DNA from: Byssothecium circinans
Lineage: Eukaryota > Ascomycota > Dothideomycetes > Pleosporales > Massarinaceae
Assembly (NCBI GenBank): GCA_010015675.1
Contig: ML976978.1
Location: 824,950-888,949 of the forward strand
Direction: 5' to 3'
Length of the DNA stretch: 64,000 nt
Position numbers and translations under genes: made by a program. The notes below the pieces were generated by a model, which was given only the letters and a program-made list of their open reading frames with translations, was not told where the DNA came from and did no database searches. This document shows positions 39,325 to 51,433 of the stretch, piece by piece. How positions within the stretch are numbered: the first letter of the stretch is position 1; every line of letters begins with the position of its first letter.

Positions 39325-41166
39325 ACGTAAAGCACTATCAAGATAGCTATACTATTAAGATAGCTACTTTTCCTTAGTAACACTAACTTACTTAAATTTA
39401 TTATTATTATTGTCTACATTACTACTTGATATAATAAACTAAGTACTAGCCTCTGACTTAGAAGAACCCTCTTTATCTACTTAACATATTCTCGCATTAT
39501 ACTTAGCCTTACTGCAGTTGCTATAGTAGCAAATACCTAGTTATTACACTTTATATTTACCCTCTACCCTTACCCTCTTACAGTTCTAAATAGTTCTTAA
39601 TAGTTTAGAACTATTCTAGTCTACTATAAGACTATACGCTATAGTGTCACCCTTCTAAAAATACTTATACTTGCGTATTTTTCGCTTAGTTACTACTGTA
39701 AGTTACTATTTAAGCTCTTTAATGCGCGCCTTTATTAGCGCGCTACTATGCAGCATTAACTTAGCGTCTTTAATAAGCTGCGAAAGCCTACCCTAAGCTG
39801 TCTGTAGTAACTAAGTAATAGAATTACGTACTAGCTTTAACTATAAGCTAAATTCGCGTGTATTACTTAGTATTCTTAATTGCTATAGCGTCTCTAGTAG
39901 TAGGGGTCCTAGTAGAGTATATATACGTATATTAAAGTAATTAAGTACTACCTACGCGTTTAGAGGGACTAGCCCTATTACCTTAAAGGCTTTTTAATAG
40001 TTTTAAACTATAAATACGCTTAAAAACGCGTTTTTAAAGGCTGGTAGGAACGCTTCCTTATTAATATAAAAGACGCGCTATTACGCTAAGCCCTAAATAA
40101 TTTTAGAGTACTTACGCTTAAGCGGCAAGAATAACACTATATTAAGTAGCTAAAGGATATGTGATAAGTACAGTAGTATATAGAGCGTAAGGATCTTATT
40201 ATCTTAATAATAATCCTTAAAATCTTAATTTAAGTAGCTTTTGTAGCTATCTAAAATTAGCAACTAATAGACGCTAATAGTTCTTACCTTTGTATACGTA
40301 TTAAAGTGCTTTAACTACGTAAGACTAAGCTTATTAGTTGTCTATCTATTCTCTAAGACTAAGAGCTTCTAATTACGTAGTATATTAGCTTCCTAGTACT
40401 ATAAAAAGATATAGATACGTCCTTTATATATAATAAATAGTAGGGTAAATATACTATTTAAATATATAATCTAGATATCTGTTACCTACTCTTTATTACC
40501 TAGCTAAACTATTGTAGGCTTTACTTACTTCTCTAAGCTAGTAACTACTTTTATAGAGCTAATAATACCTATCTAAAAGCTAGTCTTATTAAAGTTATAT
40601 ATATTATTATCATATATACTATACTTAGCTTTAGTATCCTCTATAAGCTTAAACTATCTAGTAATTACCTTTAGATCTTTCTATAGTACTCTCTAATAGT
40701 CCTTTAAATAGTTCTAGGCTATTTATAATAGTTCTAAATAGTTTATAAACTATTTAGCTTAGTTAAGGCCTACTAGCTTACTACCCTACTTGCGTAGTAG
40801 TTTATTCGCTATATCTAACACTTCGCCTAGTGTAGGCGTAAATCCTCGCGAATTAAGGTTAAGGATATATTAGATAAGCGTGTCATTTTTAGTTAGGGAC
40901 AGTTTTAAACAGTTTAGAACTATATTTAGTTAAAAAAGCTCTAATAATAAACGTTAAAAGCCTTAGCAGCGCGTTAGAGGCTTTTAAATTAGCCTAAATA
41001 GTAAGCTTAAAGGGCAAGCTTAATCCTCCCTTCTTATTAAATAAGTAACGCGTTTATTAGTTAAGGCATTTCGTAATAAGTGTAGTATTAGTATTGCTAA
41101 GAAAAAGTAGCCATCTTAATAGTGTGGCCGTCTTAATAGTATAGCCGTCTTAATAGTGTTTTACGT
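39325..41166 (-). mobile_element. Fot1/pogo-like DNA transposon P2 inserted in element E
   Basis: An 1,842-bp element with ends ACGTAAAGCACTATC and, reversed, ACGTAAAACACTATT, flanked by TA (39,323-39,324; 41,167-41,168). Copies B and C show the uninterrupted host sequence. The left end has two 17-bp units (CACTATCAAGATAGCTA type); the right end has three. Confidence 0.9.
39388..41069 (-). pseudogene. Fot1/pogo-like transposase of P2
   Basis: Homologous throughout to the P1 transposase, read on the minus strand from a start at 41,069 (MP-). Helix-turn-helix N-terminus at about 40,900-41,069; catalytic zones are at the positions equivalent to NFDKTSF (about 40,600), LILD (about 40,255) and PLDV (about 40,150). 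RIP has placed many TAG/TAA codons. Unlike P1 it is not split by another element. Role: TA-targeted cut-and-paste transposition. Confidence 0.85.
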
Positions 41167-41182
41167 TATACTCTCTTATATA

Positions 41183-41391
41183 ACGTATTCCACCATCAAG
41201 CGCGCTAAACCATCGAGCGCGCCAAAATTCCTTGGCAGGAAAATCAAAGATTCAACCTTTAATAACAATTTAAATACTAAAGCTATTAAGCTGAAATTTA
41301 AATACAGATATATCTAATATAGACCTAAAGGATTATAAAAAAATATTCTAGGATTTCTAATAGCTTAGTAAGCTATATAGGTAACGTGTCA
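41183..41391 (+). mobile_element. MITE Y3, left ~210 bp only
   Basis: The start ACGTATTCCACCATC follows a TA and has two 17-bp units (CACCATCAAGCGCGCTA type). It then aligns with Y2 from about 24,955 to 25,110. It is cut at 41,391 by P3 and the remainder is not found. Its terminal units are GC-rich and little mutated. Confidence 0.8.
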
Positions 41392-41524
41392 GATTAGTAA
41401 GCTAGCTAGGATAGTAAGCTAGCCACCCTACTAAGAAAAGCTACCTTTAGTAGCTAATTAGTTAACACCATAACTATGAATTATAATATAGATAAATCTG
41501 ATAGATTTGCGCTATCTAGTAGTA

Positions 41525-42860
41525 CAGTAATGCGTCAAAAGTTCGTTCCGCTAAGCGAGAAACACTAAAACGCGTGAACGTGTCAACACCTTTAACCCAC
41601 CACCACAATGCCTCAACCACGTCGGTTTGGTACAGAAATCTCTAGAAATGCCCATAAAAGGCCAAATACTACTCCCCTCGAGCGTGAGCAAATCATTGCT
41701 AAGTGGCAAGCTGGGTGTACGACGGGAGAGCTAGCTAATAAGTTTAGCCGCACCACGCGTGGGATACGCAAAATCATCCACTAATTTTCACAGCACCACA
41801 CTACTAAGGATTTGCCTTGCTCTAGCCGTCCAAAATACCTCTCACAAAGAACAATTAATTGAATTAAATACTTTATACGAAAGACACCAAAAATCAAGTA
41901 CAATACGCTTATGTGTAAGATGGGATGGGACCCCCCTACTACCGGCCCCTCACGCTCTACCATCTATCGCGCGATTAGAGAGGTTGGATTACGGAACTAC
42001 TGATGCTCTAAGTGACCCAAAATTAACCGTGCGACAGCTATTTTAAGGCTTAAGTGGTCCAGAGAGCATCGCAACTACCTATAGAGGCGCCGCCCGTTTC
42101 GCTTCTTAGATGAGTGCTCTATTCAAAAGGGCTCTAGGGCCAATACTGAGTGGGCCTTTCAATATCCTAACAAGAGATGGAGTCACAAGATGGTTACTGA
42201 GTATACTAAGAGCCGTCCTCCTTAATAAATGGTGTGGGCAGAGGTGTGGCTTACTCAAAGGGGTGGTGTATGGAGGAGTGAATTAGTAATTATGAAAAGA
42301 GACCTATAAGCCGCCCACTAAGGATATATGACCTAGAGCTATTTAGAGGCTTTAGAGGAGGGCTTATTACCCTATTACCAACTAGGAGAGATCTTTATGC
42401 AGGATAACGCTCCTATCCATACGTCAGGGGCAGCAAAGGATTTCTTGGAGAGACACGGCATTTAGGTCACTGAGTGGCCACCCTATTCACCTGACCTTAA
42501 CCCAATTGAGCACCTTTGGTGGAGGCTTAAAAGGATTATATATACTGAGTTTCCTCAATTCAATAACTACTCAAGAGCCCAAGAGCATTGGGATGAGTTT
42601 TATGAGGCTTTAAAGGAGGCATGGCGGAGGATACCGAGCGCGCTTATCAAGCGACTTATCCTTAGCATGCCTAGTCGAATCGCGGCCTGCAGGCAGGCAA
42701 AAGACTATCAAATAAAATACTAAGTATTTATCTACTACTACACCAAATATATCACCTGTATACGATTGCGCTCTATATATATAGCCTCAATTTGGATGGG
42801 CGTTGGGTCGCGTTTTAGTGATTTTCGCTTAGCGCGGAACGAACTTTTGACCTAGTACTG
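41525..42860 (+). mobile_element. Tc1/mariner-like element M1 (1,336 bp) inserted in P3
   Basis: Terminal inverted repeats of about 50 bp start CAGTA and contain GTCAAAAGTTCGTTCCGC and CACTAAAACGCG on both sides, and the element is flanked by TA (41,523-41,524; 42,861-42,862). The left repeat lacks two bases (GC) present in the right. The size and single transposase gene are typical of fungal Tc1/mariner elements. Base composition is far less TA-saturated than in its surroundings, so this looks like a recent arrival. Confidence 0.95.
41608..42723 (+). pseudogene. Tc1/mariner transposase of M1 (371 codons, DD34E)
   Basis: One uninterrupted reading register from ATG 41,608 (MPQPRRFG) to TAA 42,721-42,723. 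It is broken only by about a dozen in-frame stops, each explicable as CAR to TAR or TGG to TGA/TAG; there is no indel. N-terminal helix-turn-helix (GELANKFSRTTRGIRKI); catalytic D in LDECSIQ, second D in MQDNAPIHT, and E in SPDLNPIEHLW. There are 34 residues between the second D and E, the Tc1 signature. All three catalytic residues remain. The role would be TA-specific excision and integration. Short open frames at 41,759-42,046 and 41,781-41,963 are shadows in other frames. Confidence 0.93.
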
Positions 42861-43912
42861 TACACTGAATCCTATTATAGCCTTAAACGTGATAGTTGCT
42901 ATATGTTACTAGTGCGTGACGTTACTATAGTTAATCTATCTACTCACCCTCTTAAGCTACCCTATCAGCCTTTGTAGCAAGTAATTAACCTTCCTAAGCC
43001 TATAGAGCGCCTCTACGGGTAATATACTATCAGCGCTGCGTCTGCTTACGCTATTAGCGCTGACTAGCTGCCTAAAGCTTTATATTCTCCTCTGCAAGGA
43101 TAGTTGCTAAGTGCATAGTAAGTTAACAACCTTTAACAAGCTAGCGGATAGCCTAGGTAGTAGGGCTCTATAACTAATAATAAAGGTGGTCCTAGATAAG
43201 TTAAGCCTGCTACTAAAGCTAGTCTATTATGTACAGCATCTTAGCTATCTACTAACTAGCTTAGGTAGCTCTTATCTATAGTAGTGACAGCGTTCAGATA
43301 ATAGTTAAAGATAATAGGACATGATTTAGGTTAAATAGGATAAGCCCTATCACCTAAAAGCTAGCTTAGATATTCTCTAGCTTTAGGGCTACTAGCTAAG
43401 TCTTTCTATAGATAGATAGGAAGTCTACCTTATTAATATAAAAGACTCTTTAACAGGCAAGCTCCTAGATCTTGTAGCCGTACGCGCGCTTTAGAGGCAA
43501 GAAGCAGCCTACATCTAGTAGTTATAGTAGATATGACGTATAAGGTAGCATATAAAGGGTAATAATATAATTCTCTATATAGTATTAATTAAATTCAGGC
43601 GTAGCATAGCTACTATAGCTATCTAGGATAAGTAGCTAGTAGGTCCCTACTATACGCGTCTTAATATAGCTATTAAAGTGCTTTAGCTAGTTAAAACCTA
43701 GCTAATTAGTCGTCTAGCTATTATTACTAACAGTAACTATCTAGTTAGTAGGTATATCATGACACTAAGCTACTTAGTAGAGCTTTCCTACTAGAATAAT
43801 AAATAGTAGGATAGACTAGCTAGTAGTACTTACCCCCTTAATCATGGTAACTTACTACTAGTTACCTAGCTAAATAGTAACTGCTTTGCTAATTATATTA
43901 GAGCTAGTAACT

Positions 43913-44372
43913 TGTTACAAAATAGTGTATAAGCGTAGCTACGGAAGAACGATATGCTTAGGAAGAGTATCAAGTAGTAGGGCGTAGAATAGGGTCAAGG
44001 CACTAGTCACGTGATCGTGATCCCGCTAAGACTAAGAGATCCCATAGATCCTAGGAGCAGAGCGAGATCCTAGGAGCAGAAGGAGCAGAGGCTCTAGGCG
44101 GGATCAAGGACTCAGCGAAGGAATAGAGTGAGTGGTATAAAGACTAGATAAATCTCCTTTATCTTTCTAATTCTAGTTCTTCATAGTTAACTTTCTATAG
44201 TTCATCTCTTACCTAGATTAATACTTAGTTATTCTATAGTTTATTATAGAATTAGTTTACTTTATACATTTATCTCTTAAATTACTAAAGAATACCACCT
44301 AACGTATATACTATATACTAACCTTCCTCCCCTTACCTAGATTAGGCTAGGCTATTATACCCCTTAGTAACA
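43913..44372 (+). repeat. 5' LTR of element D
   Basis: TGTTACAAAA to CTTAGTAACA; the perfect inverted ends TGTTAC/GTAACA are conserved. Directly followed by the primer-binding region. Confidence 0.93.
44136..44142 (+). promoter_or_regulatory. TATA-like motif in the D LTR
   Basis: TATAAAG lies within GGTATAAAGACTAG. The same place in the LTRs of A, B and the 3' LTR of D keeps TATAAAG, so it is a reasonable core-promoter candidate for the element. Inference from position and conservation only. Confidence 0.4.
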
Positions 44373-44411
44373 CTTTAACTACCTATAGGTTCAAGAACCT
44401 AAACGTACGTA
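44373..44411 (+). promoter_or_regulatory. Primer-binding region with 7-bp hairpin arms
   Basis: Immediately downstream of the 5' LTR, where minus-strand DNA synthesis is primed. It contains TAGGTTC-AA-GAACCTA (44,386-44,401), a stem of 7 bp with a 2-nt loop. The same ~30 bases are unchanged in B (12,405-12,433) and C (20,595-20,623), although both copies are heavily RIP-mutated elsewhere. I could not assign a priming tRNA. Confidence 0.5.
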
Positions 44412-45455
44412 ATAGTAGCTCCTACTACCCTACGTGCCGCTAGTAGTAGTGTTAGTACACCTGCTTTAAGCCTAGCATTAGTAATAGCTAACTAGGCTAA
44501 CTAGTTATAGTAATAGGCTAAATAGATTAATGGATTAATGCAAGCAATTACTTAACTCTAGGCTAAGGATACTGTACCCCGTAGAAAGATTGCGGTGCTA
44601 GAGAAGTATAATAGAGGATAAGATAGCTTAAAGCTATTCCTCACTAATATAGATTTGTACTATCGATTTAATGCCTTGACAGAGGACTTGGATAAGATCC
44701 TCACGGCTAGCATGCACCTAAAGGATAAGGCAGCCACGTAGATGCAACCCTTCATAGATAACTATCTTATAAATAAGATAAGGTATTATAAGGATGACAT
44801 AAAGACCATCTTTAAGAGCTAGACAGCGTTTAAAGATAAGATTTAGAAGGTGTTTAGAGAACTTAATAAAGAGACCTAGGTAGAGCAAAAGATATCTTGG
44901 ATCTAGTAGGATAGGTTAGTTGCTAGATATGTAATAGAGTTTAAATAACTATAGTTAAAGATTAATTAGGATAATGCGCTGTTATGCATAGCCTTCTATA
45001 ATAGATTAAAGGAAATAGTCAAGGATAGCATAATCTATCATGACAAGCTAGAAGACTTATAGGACATGATTAACCTAGCCACCTAAATCAATAATAGGCT
45101 CTACGAACGAGCAATGTAGAAGAAATAAAGGGACATGATAGTTATTCCTAACTCTAGAAGACATAGAAAGCTAAAGACACCATGATATAACTAAGATGGT
45201 GATGTAGTAATGACAGATAAAGTCTAATAAAAGAAGTAGTTTAATAAAGGTAAGGGAAGATAGCTAGATAGCCTAACCCATGAATAACGCCAGGAACGCT
45301 TTAAAAAGAAAGCATGTCTCTAATGTGGTGAAGTAGGACACTTCCGCAGAGACTACCTAAAAAACTAGGGTTAAGCAAGCAAGCTTAGAGCGGTCAAGAT
45401 CAGAATAATCAAGTTTAAGGTAACGGGACCTAAGGAGGATAACTTAGAAGTGCCA
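44412..45455 (+). pseudogene. gag of element D
   Basis: Capsid and nucleocapsid. The start codon is ATA (44,412-44,414), where copy B keeps ATG. The capsid part includes LFLTNIDLYYRFNAL-like sequence near 44,630-44,690. The zinc knuckle lies at 45,315-45,359: C-x2-C-x4-H-x4 followed by Tyr where the last Cys is expected (TGC to TAC). Several TAG/TAA codons replace Trp/Gln. Downstream the same frame appears to run on toward protease. Confidence 0.85.
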
Positions 45456-48400
45456 TAATAGTAGCCTACTCCTTGCCTACCTCTAGAAATAGATTAGGCT
45501 ACAGAACTGACTAACGATAATGTTAGCGACATAGAATCCATTTCAACTTAAGTAACGTAACCCTTAAACTAGATAGATGACTATGAGGTCCTTTAATAGC
45601 TTAAAGAAGATCTATACTAGATGTATAGAGATAACACATATAAAGGTAAAACGTATACCTATAATACGCTAGTACGCGGTGGCTATGCCCACAAAGCAGT
45701 AGTAGTAGTAATGAAGGAATAAAGCCTATAGATGAAAGTATAACAAATTAAGGTTAATAGTAAACATAATAAAGTTAAATAGTATAACTGTATAAGGGAG
45801 TACTGTGTTACTTACCTATAAGAAAGATAAAGCGTATAATATACGCCTAGATAAGCCTCTTACGCCCTTCTACCTAAAAAAGACTACATAGAAGATAACT
45901 ATCACGTACATTACTTTAAATATTAGTAGAAATAGCATAAACGCCTAGGTTAGAGCAGGTGCTATAATATGCACTACTAACTACACTAGCTTAGTAAGTA
46001 CGTTATAGGATACTAGCTAGCTAGTAGAATAGATAGGGAAATAATAGTATATAAGAATAGTGCATGTCTCTACTATTACCCTATAGGACACCCTTTAGAT
46101 AAGGGACATAAGGAGATTAACTAGAATAAATGCCTATCCCTCCTAGGATGCATGTTTCATCTCCTCCTAAAGGAAGAAGTAGCATGGACCTAGCATAGAG
46201 CCTACTATAAGTTACTACCTCCTTCTAAGTATTTAGTAGATATATGTAAATGATATAAATTCCTACTACTTCCTAATAAGACTAAGGAGGATGCTTTCAG
46301 ATAAAAGATGGCACTCACGTGATAGATATGGCGAACGTTACTAGAAACGTAATACTAGCTATAAGGCCATCTAGAGGATAGGGCTACTAGAGATAATATC
46401 TTATATACTTAGACTATAAGACACCCACCTAGAGCTATCATTAGGGAGAGTTATAATGACCTACCCTATAAATAGTGCTTTAATGACATGTGTTAAGTAC
46501 ACCTCTTAGAGAAACTTAGGAAAGGTTTCCTATGACAAAATGATATTAAGGTAGAACATGCGCGATTACCTTAGATAGCGTGCCATATAGATGACTATCA
46601 AACCCACCTACTTAAAGAATAGGTAGTAGGAAGGTCTTAGGAAGGACCCTAGGGATTAAAAAACTAGGATGCTACTAGGGATAAGGTCACGCTAGTGAGG
46701 GTATTCTTATAATAACCCTATATAACGTACGACACCTAGATCTACTAGTTTATTAATTAAAGGTAGAGGTGCGCGTATACAGATGTAGACTTACAGTACT
46801 AGTAGATAGTAGAGCTGTATAGATAATTATCTCCCTATAAGTAGTTAAGAAATATGATATACCCTATTAAGATAAGGAACATCTAATATGAGTGGTATTA
46901 GCTAATAATAGACTAATGTCCTATAGTAATAGATTCTTAAGGTTAGAAACCTAAGAAGTGTTATTCCACGTACTTAGAATTAAGGACATGACATCCCTTA
47001 ACATCATGGATCTTAGTGAAGAAGACATGTTAATTAGTTATAATTAGCTTAGGAAGTACAATCCTACCATAGATTAGCAGAAAGGCACGATGTTTAGCTA
47101 AGAACTAGCACGTAAGGTTGCTAGAACACGCCATAGAAGATTAAGCCTAATAATCTAGAGCTTACCTAGTTAGACTAGATAGATTAGTAAGATATCACCT
47201 TATAAGATTAAGAAGATGTATAAGAAGGACCCTTCACAAATAAGAGTTATTTAGATATAGAGAGTTACGCCTATAAAGGATAAACCCTAACTAATGATAC
47301 TACTAGAATATAAGGAGTTTCAAGACCTATTTAAGGAAATAGAAGAAACCGCATTACTAGATTACTAGGACTAGGATCATGAGATTCACCTAGAAGAAGG
47401 CGTGAAGCTGCGCCTAGGACTAATATATCTACTTACTTAAGACTAGTAGTTAGAACTATAAGAGTATATTAAGAAGAACTTAAAGTGAGGATACATATAA
47501 GAGAGTGCTAGCCTAATGGCTTCACTAATTCTCTTTATTCTAAAAAAGAATAGAAAACTGCGACTCTGTATAGATTATAGATAGCTAAACTACGTTATAA
47601 GGAAGAACTATTACCCTCTTCCCCTAATCTAGGAACTTATAGACCACCTCTAGGGAGTCAAGTAGATCACGAAATTTAATGTACAAGACGGATTCCATTA
47701 AATATAGATAGCTAAGGGCTTTAAATAGCTAACTACCTTTAAAACTTAGTATAGACTATATAAGTATATAGTTATGCCCTTTAGACTAACGAACGCGCCT
47801 GCAACGTTTTAAGCGCTTGTTAATAGAGCACTCCATGAATACTTGGACGTTTTTATGACTGCGTACCTAGATGATATACTAGTATATACCTCTAGGACGC
47901 TTAAGGACCACATTAAACACGTCAAGAAGGTGCTTAGGAAGCTTAGGGAGTATTAATTACCCCTATAGCTAGAGAAATGTAAATTCCACGTTATAGAGAT
48001 AGATTACTTAGGATTTATTATCTCTTAAGAAGGCATCGCCATGGACCTAAAGAAAGTCAAGGCTATATAGGATATAGAAACGCCTAAAATAGTTAAGGAC
48101 GTGCAATCCTTCTTAGGATTCGCGAACTTCTATTAAAAGTTTATTTAGGGATACTTAAAGACCACGGCGCCTCTTATAGAGATTACTAAGAAAGAGAAGG
48201 GATTCCATTAGGGATAGGATTAACAGAAGGCTTTTAATAAGCTTAAGGAATTATTCTTGTCAGCCCCTATACTATAGATGCACGACCTAGAAAGGCCACT
48301 ATAAGTAGAAACTAATGCATTAGACTACGCCTTAGGAGTGATTCTCTCATAGCAAGGCGATGATGAGAAATAGAGACTAGTGTTCTACTATTCTTAAAAG

Positions 48401-50300
48401 TTCTTAGGAGCAGAACTTAACTATAACGTTCATGATAAGGAACTACTAGCAATAGTAGACTCCTTTAAATAATAGCGAGCCTAGCTAGTAGGCGCTAAAT
48501 ACTAGGTAGAGGTGTATTCTAATCACTAGAACCTAATAAGTTTTATAATAACTAAGAAGCTTAACTAATGATAGGTTAGATAGGCTAAAATAATAGTAGA
48601 CTATGACTTTAAAGTACACTATCACCTAGGATTGCTGAATAGAGCGGCGGACGCTCTTAGCTAAAAATCTAACCTTTAGGAAATAGATAGACCTATCACG
48701 CACGACGCAGTCCTATAGAAGGATAAAGATAGTAGTCTAGGCTACAACTAACTATAACTATTTAAGGGAACTCTAGTTGAACGGTTAGCTAAGATGACTA
48801 AGGTTACATAATTATAGAATAGGAAGCTTAATAAGCTTACTAAGGTAGCCAGGATTGACTACTAGGGACTAGAAGTGCATGATTTTATAGACTATAATTA
48901 TTTGACCCTAGACTAGAGGGCAGAATATGATTTAATCAGGCATCTTAAGGCTAGGCCGCCCTAAGATGAGGAATAATAGATTATACTGCACAAAACCTTT
49001 GTACTAACCCTAATACGAAAGCTACATAAGTCTAGAGAATATGGACACCCCAGGATTAATGAAATAATTTAATAAATTTTAAATGAGTACTTAATCCCTA
49101 ACGTATGAAAAGTAGTTTAGAACGTAATAGGCAACTATTTAGCCTATTCTAAGAATAAGCCTAAGAGACATAAGCCCTATAGATTACTCTAATTGCTTAA
49201 ATCACCCACACGCCTATGGATTAGCGTTATGATAGACTTCATTATAAAGCTCCTAAAATCATTAGAACCTAGATTAGCATGGCTATGCAACTTGATATTA
49301 GTAATCATTAACTAATTAACTAAAGCATTAATATTCGTACTAATGGAAGAAATAGTTATAGCTAAAGAAATAGCTTATGAAGTAACTAAGGCACTTATTA
49401 GTTAACATAGTGTGCTAGATTAGTTCATCACTAATTATAGAACACTATTCACCTCTAAGTATTAGAGCACGTTCCTCGCGAAACTAGGAGTTAACAAGAA
49501 GCTCTTAACTAGCTTTCACCCATAGATAGACGGTTAGATAGAACGAATAAACTAGATACTAGAATAGTATCTAAGAATGTATACTAATAAGCTATAGGAT
49601 AACTAGGTTAAACTCCTACTAACAGCACAGTTAGCCTACAACAGCATAAGATCCTTAATAATAGGATACTTACCACACTACGCGAACTACAGATATAAGC
49701 TAACTACTCATTAAAATCCTAAAGATATTAAGAGTCTTTTAGCTAGAGCTAATGACAAGGCACGACTACTTTACGAATTGCATGATGAATTAAGCTGATG
49801 AATCACTTAATGAAACCTTACAACAGCTAAATTAGTAAATAAGAAAAGGCTTAAGGGACTAACCCTTAAAGAGGGGGATAAAGTTTTCCTATTACAAAAA
49901 AATTTGAAAACTAAACGGCTATGCGATAAACTAGATAACCTCTGAATAGGACTATTCTAAATCCTAGAGGCTAAGGGACCTGTCACATTCAGACTAGAGC
50001 TTCCTAAAGGCATGCGCATATACCCTATCTTTTATAAATCCCTCCTTAAACTAGCACCACCAGACGCTGAGCTAGAAACACGAATCAAGCTTAAGGATAA
50101 GGATTACGAGGTTAAAGAAATTAAGGACCTACGAAAATTCAAGCGTTAGTGGAAGTACTTAGTTAAGTGGAAAGACTAGCTAGATAGCTAGAACACCTAG
50201 GAACTAATATAGAATCTTATAAACTATAAGAGACTAGTAAAGGACTACTCCTAGTAGCATCTAGAGGTAATGACCCTATATTTACTAGGAAAGTAGAAAA
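45456..50300 (+). pseudogene. pro-pol of element D with C-terminal chromodomain
   Basis: Protease around 46,795 (LVDSRAV where DSGA is expected); RT about 47,280-48,060 with intact YLDD at 47,864-47,875; RNase H about 48,180-48,520; integrase about 48,900-49,800, followed by the linker region; chromodomain about 50,100-50,215 with the pattern KYLVKWKD. Roles are polyprotein cleavage, cDNA synthesis and chromatin-targeted integration. Nonsense codons are nearly all TAG/TAA in place of Trp/Gln, so the element is defective but structurally complete. The family resembles fungal chromoviruses of the MAGGY/Tf1 group. Confidence 0.9.
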
Positions 50301-50959
50301 GTTAAAGGATAAAGAAGAATTAAAAGAGATTAGAGAAGGATTAGCCTATAACTAGCCTAGGTTAGTTAATAATAGTTTAGATAGCAGTGGTTCAGATAAA
50401 ATAGTAGACTCTATACTCTTTAAAATCTTTACCTCTTAAGTAGCGTCTATTACACTTAGGACATAGTAATCCTAATTTGCAAAAGAACGCTTATAGGCTT
50501 CTAATTTAGCTAGCTCCACGCGAAGCTAGGTAGACTTAGCCTAAAGCCGCGTAGCCTCTACCTTAGAATAAAGAAGCGTGATCTACTTCTCCTCTTTCTC
50601 TATTTGCACTTTCTCCTACTCCTCTTTAGGAATGAATAAACTGTACTTAGCGTAAACCTAAATGTAGGTGGCACACTAACCTATGGCCGCATCTATGAAA
50701 TAGTGAAGCTTATGCTTCTAATAATAATCATAACCTAGCGCCATCTCTAGCCCTTAAGAATGAATTTAGTTGGCGCGATTATGATGGCGTACGGTTAATA
50801 ACTCAGACGGAACCTTAGGCATAGTTAGGGAAAGGTCAGCGAAACCCTAGAGGAGGCTATAACATAATAGGCAACTAGGGACACGCATGACTTATATACT
50901 AGCTATAAGAAAAAGTAGCACAGCAGTTACACCTCCTAGGATATTAGGATGATAACCTT
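50301..50959 (+). other. 3' tail of element D between chromodomain and LTR
   Basis: About 650 bp conserved among B, C, D and E. It has low-complexity CTC/TTT stretches at 50,585-50,640, which in C and E correspond to runs of A on the opposite strand. I see no confident gene; it may be a 3' untranslated region. Polypurine tract AAAGAGGGGGATAA at 50,960-50,973. Confidence 0.6.
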
Positions 50960-50973
50960 AAAGAGGGGGATAA

Positions 50974-51433
50974 TATTACAAAACAGTGTATAAGTGTAGC
51001 TACGGAAGAATGATACGCTTAGGAAGAGTATTAAGTAGTAGGGCGTAGAATAGGGTTAAGGCGCTAGTCACGTAATCATGATCCTACTAAGACTAAAAGA
51101 TCCTATAGATCCTAGGAGTAGAGTAAGATCCTAGGAGTAGAAAGAGTAGAGGCTCTAGGCAGGATCAAGGACTTAGCGAAGGAATAGAGTAAGTAGTATA
51201 AAGACTAGATGAATCTCCTTTATCTTTCTAATTCTAGTTCTTTATAGTTAACTCTCTATAGTTCATCTCTTACCTAGATTGATACTTAGTTATTCTATAG
51301 TTCATTATAGAATTAGTTTACTTTATACATTTGCCTCTTGAATTACTAAAGAACACTACCTAATATATATACTATACACTAACCTTCCTCCCCTCACTTG
51401 GATTAGGCTAGGCTAGTATACCCCTTAGTAACA
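50974..51433 (+). repeat. 3' LTR of element D
   Basis: TATTACAAAA to CTTAGTAACA. It differs from the 5' LTR by transitions, for example TGTTAC to TATTAC at the first position pair. Confidence 0.93.

Larger units (their letters stand above)
43913..51433 (+). mobile_element. Ty3/gypsy chromovirus D, complete, least mutated copy, inserted in P3
   Basis: A 7,521-bp element with 460-bp LTRs (43,913-44,372 and 50,974-51,433) and target duplication TAACT (43,908-43,912; 51,434-51,438). The order gag, protease, RT, RNase H, integrase, chromodomain can be read with in-frame nonsense codons. It keeps many more CA/TG dinucleotides than A, B, C or E. In the ~250 bp of the two LTRs I compared, every difference was C/T or G/A, as RIP predicts. 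Confidence 0.95.

Noticed and set aside
41759..42046. 95-codon frame and its antisense 60-codon frame
   Set aside because: Both overlap the Tc1/mariner transposase register, which has clear catalytic motifs; these are shadow frames.
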